Shown piece by piece: positions 6,991 through 11,492 of a stretch of DNA of 11,492 bases; the stretch's first letter is position 1, and each line of letters starts with the position of its first letter. Under the pieces are notes generated by a model. The model did not search any database. It saw only the letters and a program-made list of their open reading frames with translations, and was not told the origin of the DNA. Source of the DNA: Clostridiaceae bacterium (lineage in GTDB: Bacteria; Bacillota; Clostridia; DSM-8532). The stretch covers positions 1 to 11,492 of the forward strand of contig DUSJ01000441.1 in NCBI GenBank assembly GCA_012842645.1, in the 5' to 3' direction. Position numbers and translations under genes: made by a program.

Positions 6991-7375
6991 TGTCACCACA
7001 TCAAGCGGAATGGCTATTCTTTCCCTGCCGGGCTATGCCCTGTACAGCAGCACCAAGGCAGCTCTTAAAGGCTTTGCTGAAGCCTATCGCTGGGAGTTGG
7101 ACAAAGACCAGTATTTCCAGGTAGTCTACCCCATTGCCACTAAAACCAAATTCTTTAAAAATGCCGGAGGAAGCCCTATGCCATGGCCTTCACAGGAAGC
7201 AGGGATTGTGGCAAAAAGGACCCTTGAGGGTATACGGAAAAACCGTAACAGTATTTATCCTTCAAGACTTTTTCATGCTATGGCCATACTTAACAGGGTC
7301 TTCCCGTTCATTTTCAGGATCTATGCAAGTATTGAGAATAAAAAGTTCAGGCAATGGTTAGCCAATAAAAAGTGA
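6938..7375 (+). pseudogene. C-terminal half of a short-chain dehydrogenase/reductase (SDR)
   Basis: The frame opens after a stop at 6935-6937; the first possible ATG is at 6974, giving 133 residues. FVTTSSGMAILSLPGYALYSS followed by TKAALKGFAEA is the typical SDR active-site block: serine in TTSSG, then YSSTK (Tyr24 and Lys28 counting from the ATG). The tail, with KRTLEGIRKNRNSIYPSRLF, is also typical of classical SDRs with a basic hydrophobic C-terminus. The NAD(P)-binding half with TGxxxGxG, about 120-130 residues, is absent; unrelated coding sequence stands in its place. No ribosome binding site is seen before 6974. The fragment therefore cannot be a functional dehydrogenase on its own. 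The next gene follows after 16 bases, a former SDR-decarboxylase operon. Confidence 0.75.
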
Positions 7376-7391
7376 TACAGGAGGTCTGTTT

Positions 7392-8048
7392 ATGGAAAAC
7401 TTCTGTCCCGCTCCCTGGAATTTGACCGGGAAAGGTTACATCCTGCTGTATAAATTCCCCAAAGTTTTTGCAGAAGAGAAAGCCAATGTGCCCGAATTTT
7501 TGAAAGGTAAGTTCGCAGGTGGTTTCGGAGCCCTCATGCTGGTGGATTACAGCACCTCCGATGCCGGTCCATATGGCGAGTTGCTGCTGATCCCCGGAAA
7601 GTTTATGCACGAAGGCAAAAAGCTCAATACCATCAGCAAAATATATGTATCTACCATGGCAAGTGTAATAAACGGAAGGAGAAACTGGGGAATCCCCAAA
7701 GAGCTTGCCGATTTCTCATTCCAGGCGATAGACTCCCGTACCGAAAAAGTTTCTGTCACCTCGGAAGAAACTATGGTTGCTGAATTTATCCTGGAATCCG
7801 GCAAGCTGTCTTTTCCTGTGAACACTAAGTTATTGCCCTTCCCGTTAGTACAGCAATATGAGGGGAAATATTATTACACGACCTTCCATGGCAGCGGAAC
7901 GGGAAGATTTGCAAAACTTAAGGATATCAGTGTCAATCCAGGATTGTTCCCGGATGTAAGCGGGTTCAGGCCTATTGCCGCAATCAAGGTCGAACCATTC
8001 AAAATTGTCTTCCCTGAGGCGAAAATAGCTGGAACAGGGAATATCTGA
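7392..8048 (+). CDS. Acetoacetate decarboxylase-like protein
   Basis: This soluble protein of 218 residues belongs to the acetoacetate decarboxylase fold family, which is about 230-260 residues in true decarboxylases. Landmarks: DYSTSDAGPYGELLLIPG (52-69), where Glu63 sits at the place of the conserved active-site glutamate; ISKIYVSTMASVINGRRNWG (81-100); and IPKELADF (101-108), where Lys103 matches the region of the Schiff-base lysine. The later FHGSGTGRFAKL and FRPIAAIKVEPFKIVFPEA complete the barrel-like fold. The true decarboxylase has two adjacent lysines; here the residue after Lys103 is Glu, so the reaction may differ (many homologues are aldolase- or dehydratase-like or unassigned). 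AGGAGG precedes the ATG by about nine bases, and the gene follows the SDR fragment in one transcript. I see no terminator in the 54 bases to the convergent gene end. Confidence 0.85.
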   Translation: MENFCPAPWNLTGKGYILLYKFPKVFAEEKANVPEFLKGKFAGGFGALMLVDYSTSDAGPYGELLLIPGKFMHEGKKLNTISKIYVSTMASVINGRRNWGIPKELADFSFQAIDSRTEKVSVTSEETMVAEFILESGKLSFPVNTKLLPFPLVQQYEGKYYYTTFHGSGTGRFAKLKDISVNPGLFPDVSGFRPIAAIKVEPFKIVFPEAKIAGTGNI

Positions 8049-8102
8049 GTCCACCCGAATATTTTATAGGGATGTCTTAAAAGTGTGTTTTGGGCATGCT
8101 GT

Positions 8103-9104
8103 TCAGAGATGAATTGCCGATTCACCATCTTTATCGGCGGCTAAGTATTTCTGATAATTGGAACGGGCAGTTTGGGGCGAACTGTTGGCATAGCAGTAGA
8201 CACACTGGTGGCAGCATGTGTTGTACTGGCCTATGTCCTTGCTGACAATGCACCCGCAATGTTCCCGCTGGCCCTTGTCCTTAAGTTTTTTTGCCCTGTC
8301 TTCGGCATAGTCTCCCCGGTTCAGAAAGTCCATCAGTACCCTGTCATGCGGGAACAGTCTTATCATCAGCTCATCATCTATGCATCTATTTTTCCTGATA
8401 CCGTACCTGCCAAGATCCATATCTTCGGCGCATGTTGCTATCTCTATGCCCCACTGCTTATTTATCTCCTGCAGGCCTTTTGCGGTTTCCTCCATTGTTT
8501 CGGGATTAAATTCGATATAATTGACTTTATTCTTTCGTAAATTGCTTTGCACTTTTCGGTAAGCGGAAATGTCCGCAAAGCTGATCACCAGTTTTTCTGT
8601 ATAGTCTGAAAGCCGGCTTCCCACTTTATATACCTTTTCCAGTAGTTTATCGACAGTTATTTCATCGGTCAGGATCAGGGGATCGAATCTCCAGATCACC
8701 TTGTTCCTGCCGATTCTGTCCGAGAGTTCCCTGAACGTCTCAATCCTATCATCAAGGCTTCTTAAGGCCGGTTCAAGCCCTTCCTTCTCATAGTCATTGA
8801 CTGTGAACAAAAAATAGTAGTTTATCCCCCTGTTGTCAAACTCTTCAAGATATGGGATGAGAGACTGGGCATCCTTGGTCCAGAAAACGAACACCCGCGC
8901 CTTACTGAATGAAACATACTGCGGTTTGCTGTTAAACGGATTAATCCATTTGATATATCCCTTATTCAGCCTGTTTAAAAGCCATTCGGAGTAAAAAGCG
9001 GGGATATCTGTAGCCCTGCTTGCTGATATTATTACCGGAGCTACTCCTTCTTTTATGCCTTCTTCCGTTTCGATATAAACGGTATCCCATTTATGCCGAG
9101 CCAT
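8103..9104 (-). CDS. DUF1848 protein with C-terminal radical-SAM-like cysteine cluster
   Basis: This soluble protein has 333 residues. VIISASRATDIPAFYSEWL (25-43), WINPFNSK (53-60), VFVFWTKD (71-78), YYFLFTVNDYE (96-106) and VIWRFDPL (136-143) are characteristic of the DUF1848 family. Near the C-terminus, HCGCIVSKDIGQYNTCCHQC runs into VYCYAN; Cys297, Cys301 and Cys304 form CX3CX2C with an aromatic residue before the last cysteine, the pattern that binds the 4Fe-4S cluster in radical SAM enzymes, though those carry it near the N-terminus. Two more cysteines (283, 285) precede it. The function is unknown. The ATG at 9104 is chosen because AAAGAGG lies about eight bases upstream and the conserved sequence begins soon after. 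It overlaps the end of the glycosyltransferase gene by 14 bases, so translation is probably coupled. Confidence 0.88.
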   Translation of the reverse strand: MARHKWDTVYIETEEGIKEGVAPVIISASRATDIPAFYSEWLLNRLNKGYIKWINPFNSKPQYVSFSKARVFVFWTKDAQSLIPYLEEFDNRGINYYFLFTVNDYEKEGLEPALRSLDDRIETFRELSDRIGRNKVIWRFDPLILTDEITVDKLLEKVYKVGSRLSDYTEKLVISFADISAYRKVQSNLRKNKVNYIEFNPETMEETAKGLQEINKQWGIEIATCAEDMDLGRYGIRKNRCIDDELMIRLFPHDRVLMDFLNRGDYAEDRAKKLKDKGQREHCGCIVSKDIGQYNTCCHQCVYCYANSSPQTARSNYQKYLAADKDGESAIHL

Positions 9105-10608
9105 CGGAGGAGCCTCTTTTTCTGGATGCTCTTTCGAACCCTGCAGACGCAATGACAAACAATAGCGGGAAGATAAAATAACTGTACCTGTGCTGCACTT
9201 CGATAAGGCTGAAGGCTGAAAATGCCGCAAGGAACATCAGGGCTGCAATGCCGAGCGCAGGATGGTCCTCCCCGGATCTGAGCGCAGAAAGCATGCCCAT
9301 AATGCCGGACAGGAAGATCAATATGAAAAAGGTAAAGTCGATCCCGGTAAAAATGTCCGGGAAATGTTTTAAGGAAATATCCATGCCAAGCAATCTGATC
9401 GTCCTGTCAGGATCAAAACCATAAAAAGCGGGATACCAGGATGGATTGCAGGACCACATTATCCTTGCTTTTTTCAGGAAGAGGGTTCCCAGTTTGGCGG
9501 GACCGGCAGACAGCCTTTCCCTGATCATTTTCATAGCTTCCTTGTTACGAAGGTCAGGATTCTCGGTGAAAGCCGGGGTATTGAGCAAATGCTCCGCGTC
9601 TTCGCTCGAAAAGGTCCCTGACGTGGAGTGGTTGAGACCTATGACGAACTTATACAGGGGAAAATTATTGGACAGCCCGTGGGGGTTGATGCCTGAGGAA
9701 ACTATAAATTTTGATATGCCCAGAGACCCGATGAAATAAATCAGGACCGAGCATCCTACAGGCAGGATTACCTGCCTGAATTTCGATTTCAGGCCGGTTT
9801 TCTTTGCCTTGCTGAACAGGGTAAAGAGCGCGTATACGAGGATCGACAGTATCACAATTATCGCCTCGGGACGCGCCACATTGCTAAGCGCAAATAATAT
9901 GCCCGCCAGGACCGATCTTATGATGCCGAACTTCCTGCCGCGGATCAATATATAAAATCCCATGTATAAGAACATGGCCGCCAGGTGCTGGTTGGTATAG
10001 ACAGTGCTTAAACCGACACCGAACGGGAAAAACGCATAGGCAAGGGAAAACACCCGCGCCGCTTTTTCGCTGCTGAGTTCAAGCGCCGTAAAATATATAA
10101 AAACGCTGGTAACAGCCATAAAAACGCAATTGACGATGAGCAGCGGCAATACTTTGGTCCCAAAAATCATCAAGATGGGCGACATGAGTGTCGGAAATCC
10201 TACCTGGTACGCCCACACGGAAAAATAGCTCTGGCTCAGGTATTTGAATGTCTTATTGGCTATATCGGCCGTGACCCAGTAGAACAGCTGGAAATCCGAA
10301 TACTGCTGCGTATTTACGATCAGGACGAACAACAGCCTAATTATAAATGACACGGTGAAAACAATGATCGCGAAAACCATGGGTCTGCATTTCATCAGCG
10401 GGTTTTTCATTTTCCGCTTTTTAGTATAAAGCAACAAGGCGATGATCATGACCGCAAGGACCAGTATCGTGAAGAAAGAGCCTTTATGGGATGTCCACAA
10501 GTCTTTAAGGAAAACTATGAAATCATATATATTAATGGCGAGGATCCCCAGAAAGCAAACAGTGACCAATATATAAAGCAGTTTCATTATCCAGCTGTTT
10601 TTTGCCAT
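9091..10608 (-). CDS. GT-C type multi-spanning membrane glycosyltransferase, paralogue of the one at 4838-6334
   Basis: This membrane protein has 505 residues and a similar layout to the other glycosyltransferase: hydrophobic spans at about 9-34, 45-61 and 78-99, then QYSDFQLFYWVTADIANKT (102-120) with Asp105 in the probable catalytic loop. GFPTLMSPILMIFGTKV, SNVARPEAI (242-250), FVIGLNHSTSGTFSSEDAEH (321-340) and KKARIMWSC (379-387) follow, then spans near 417-437 and 446-465 and a final one around 475-490. It ends in a basic tail, FERASRKRGSSDGSA. Each block has a counterpart in the paralogue, but overall identity looks low. The start at 10608 has GAGGG about five bases upstream; MKLL at residue 8 is an alternative. 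It is the first gene of an operon with the DUF1848 gene. The sugar donor (probably polyprenyl-phosphate linked) and acceptor are unknown. Confidence 0.85.
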   Translation of the reverse strand: MAKNSWIMKLLYILVTVCFLGILAINIYDFIVFLKDLWTSHKGSFFTILVLAVMIIALLLYTKKRKMKNPLMKCRPMVFAIIVFTVSFIIRLLFVLIVNTQQYSDFQLFYWVTADIANKTFKYLSQSYFSVWAYQVGFPTLMSPILMIFGTKVLPLLIVNCVFMAVTSVFIYFTALELSSEKAARVFSLAYAFFPFGVGLSTVYTNQHLAAMFLYMGFYILIRGRKFGIIRSVLAGILFALSNVARPEAIIVILSILVYALFTLFSKAKKTGLKSKFRQVILPVGCSVLIYFIGSLGISKFIVSSGINPHGLSNNFPLYKFVIGLNHSTSGTFSSEDAEHLLNTPAFTENPDLRNKEAMKMIRERLSAGPAKLGTLFLKKARIMWSCNPSWYPAFYGFDPDRTIRLLGMDISLKHFPDIFTGIDFTFFILIFLSGIMGMLSALRSGEDHPALGIAALMFLAAFSAFSLIEVQHRYSYFIFPLLFVIASAGFERASRKRGSSDGSA

Positions 10609-10644
10609 ATAACCCTCAAATCCTTTGCTTTTTAAACTGTGTAT

Positions 10645-10653
10645 ATTATAGCA
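10645..10653 (-). promoter_or_regulatory. Extended -10 promoter of the glycosyltransferase-DUF1848 operon
   Basis: On the minus strand TGCTATAAT is an extended -10 element (TGn plus perfect TATAAT), 37 bases before the start codon. No good -35 box is found at 17 bases; extended -10 promoters often do without one. Confidence 0.65.
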
Positions 10654-10681
10654 TAGGCAAAGTAATCAGATATGTCTTTCC

Positions 10682-10705
10682 CATACGTTTTTTGAAAACG
10701 GTATG
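10682..10705. repeat. Imperfect palindrome between divergent promoters
   Basis: CATACGTTTT (10682-10691) and AAAACGGTATG (10695-10705) are inverted arms with one extra G and a TTG loop. It lies between the extended -10 of the minus-strand operon and the candidate promoter of murD, touching the latter's -35 box. It lacks a following T-run, so an operator or a bent or cruciform site is more likely than a terminator; the role is unknown. Confidence 0.4.
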
Positions 10706-10732
10706 ACATGGATATTATCCTTGTGATACACT
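10703..10732 (+). promoter_or_regulatory. Candidate upstream promoter of murD
   Basis: ATGACA (10703-10708) and TACACT (10727-10732) are 18 bases apart, and TGA before the -10 gives an extended -10. The leader to murD would be about 110 bases. Confidence 0.45.
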
Positions 10733-10801
10733 ATAAGCAAACTGGCAAAGAAAGGATGCACAGAACGTGAAACGGCAAATTTCATCCTCCGGGCACCATT
10801 G

Positions 10802-10830
10802 TTGTTGATTGGGAATATACTGGATATAAT
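10802..10830 (+). promoter_or_regulatory. Candidate proximal promoter of murD
   Basis: A perfect TATAAT (10825-10830) follows TTGTTG (10802-10807) by 17 bases. Transcription would begin about 10837, at the GGAGG ribosome binding site itself, leaving a leader of only about 12 bases. This is unusually short, so it may not be the main promoter. Confidence 0.4.
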
Positions 10831-10848
10831 ATGAGCGGAGGATCCTTT

Positions 10849-11492
10849 ATGAGCAGTACAAGTAAAGCGTTCGTACTGGGTATGGCAAGAAGCGGTTATG
10901 AGGCCGCTAAATTATTGGTGTCAAAAGGCTATGACGTTATCGTCAATGACGCCAAAAGCGAGCAGAACCCTGACCATATTAAAGAGCTCAGGGACCTTGG
11001 CGTCAGAATGGTCCTGGGAAGCCATCCCGAGGACCTGTTCGACGGTTCGTTCGAACTCCTGGTCAAGAACCCGGGAATACCCAATAATCATATATACGTT
11101 AAAAAAGCCGAATCTTTCGGTATACCTGTCATAAATGAGCTGGAACTGGGGTACCGGTATTTTCCGAAGGGCGTAAAAATCATAGGCATTACGGGAACCA
11201 ACGGAAAGACCACTACGACCACTATCATATACAAGATGCTCGTCGAAGCTTCCAGGAGCGCATACCTGATGGGCAACATAGGGCTTCCTGTCTGTTCCTT
11301 TGTGTCGAGCCTGAAGGCCGGGGATATAGCAGTCATGGAGGTATCCGACCACCAGCTCTGCAACGTAATTGAGTTCAAGACAGACGTGGCGGTCATGACC
11401 AATCTGTTTGAGGCTCATATCGACTTCCATGGCTCTTACGAAAAATATAAGACTATAAAAAAGAGGATATTCGATCACCACACCAGGGATGA
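10849..11492 (+). CDS. murD: UDP-N-acetylmuramoylalanine--D-glutamate ligase, 3' end outside window
   Basis: MurD adds D-glutamate to UDP-MurNAc-L-alanine with ATP in the cytoplasmic stage of peptidoglycan synthesis. The window holds 214 codons of a protein that is usually about 450 residues. Seen are the N-terminal Rossmann-like UDP-binding part with VLGMARSGYEAAKLL (9-23), VKNPGIP (72-78), INELELGYRY (95-104), the ATP loop GITGTNGKTTTTT (113-125), and MGNIG. The segment MEVSDHQL (163-170) replaces the common ELSSFQL around the Mg-binding glutamate (Glu164), and AHIDFHGSYEKY (189-200) matches the DHLDRHG region. The EVSDHQL variant is one I associate with Clostridia. The ATG at 10849 is preceded by GGAGG at seven bases; an in-frame ATG at 10831 lies ahead of that site. 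The gene is divergent from the glycosyltransferase operon. No other mur gene is seen, so it is not visibly inside a division-cell-wall cluster. Confidence 0.92.
   Translation, partial: MSSTSKAFVLGMARSGYEAAKLLVSKGYDVIVNDAKSEQNPDHIKELRDLGVRMVLGSHPEDLFDGSFELLVKNPGIPNNHIYVKKAESFGIPVINELELGYRYFPKGVKIIGITGTNGKTTTTTIIYKMLVEASRSAYLMGNIGLPVCSFVSSLKAGDIAVMEVSDHQLCNVIEFKTDVAVMTNLFEAHIDFHGSYEKYKTIKKRIFDHHTRD

Noticed and set aside
8049..8102. Terminator between the convergent decarboxylase-like and DUF1848 genes
   Set aside because: No stable GC-containing hairpin with a T-run is seen on either strand in these 54 bases.
9105..9230. N-terminal extension of the DUF1848 protein by 42 residues
   Set aside because: It lies wholly within the end of the glycosyltransferase gene in another frame, and the conserved family sequence begins only after the ATG at 9104.
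1..11492. CRISPR arrays, insertion sequences, phage or toxin-antitoxin modules
   Set aside because: No regularly spaced repeats, transposase or integrase motifs, or paired small genes were found; the damaged SDR locus shows no flanking inverted or direct repeats that I can see.

Overview
The window looks like chromosomal DNA of a Gram-positive anaerobe of the class Clostridia. The evidence is strong AGGAGG-type ribosome binding sites, consensus sigma-A promoters with 17-base spacers, a ydaO-type c-di-AMP riboswitch before an NlpC/P60 wall hydrolase, a tandem glycine riboswitch before gcvT, a Clostridia-like MurD, and a DUF1848 protein. Genus cannot be given from sequence reading alone. Coding DNA is of moderate GC and the intergenic DNA is AT-rich.

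Left part (1-3325). Two minus-strand genes lie head to tail, each under its own metabolite riboswitch. gcvT (aminomethyltransferase of the glycine cleavage system, its last few codons outside the window) follows a two-aptamer glycine riboswitch whose last P1 strand overlaps an intrinsic terminator. Upstream lies a secreted SH3b-SH3b-NlpC/P60 peptidoglycan hydrolase behind a c-di-AMP riboswitch. No terminator separates the two genes, so the glycine-controlled terminator may also end the hydrolase transcript. On the plus strand a single initiator tRNA-Met gene has its own promoter and a strong terminator. The tRNA carries an extra base in the T stem and an A7-C66 mismatch.

Middle part (3330-8100). 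A plus-strand GNAT acetyltransferase with uncharacterised flanking regions ends in a clean terminator. After a 300-base AT-rich gap that may hold gene debris comes a GT-C type membrane glycosyltransferase. Next is a damaged locus: the front part of an unrecognised gene runs out of frame into the back half of a short-chain dehydrogenase (SDR), which is followed 16 bases later by an intact acetoacetate-decarboxylase-like gene. The SDR keeps its S-Y-K catalytic residues but has lost the cofactor-binding half.

Right part (8100-11492). Converging from the minus strand is a two-gene operon: a second GT-C glycosyltransferase, clearly a diverged paralogue of the first, whose end overlaps by 14 bases a DUF1848 protein with a C-terminal radical-SAM-like CX3CX2C cluster. 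Divergent from this operon, across a promoter region with an imperfect palindrome, starts murD (cut by the window end).

Taken together, several genes concern the cell envelope (wall hydrolase, two membrane glycosyltransferases, MurD). The rest are single metabolic or uncharacterised genes. I see no CRISPR array, insertion sequence, phage gene or obvious defence island. The most interesting points are the odd initiator tRNA, the chimeric SDR junction, the back-to-back riboswitches, and the overlap of a GT-C gene with a DUF1848 gene.
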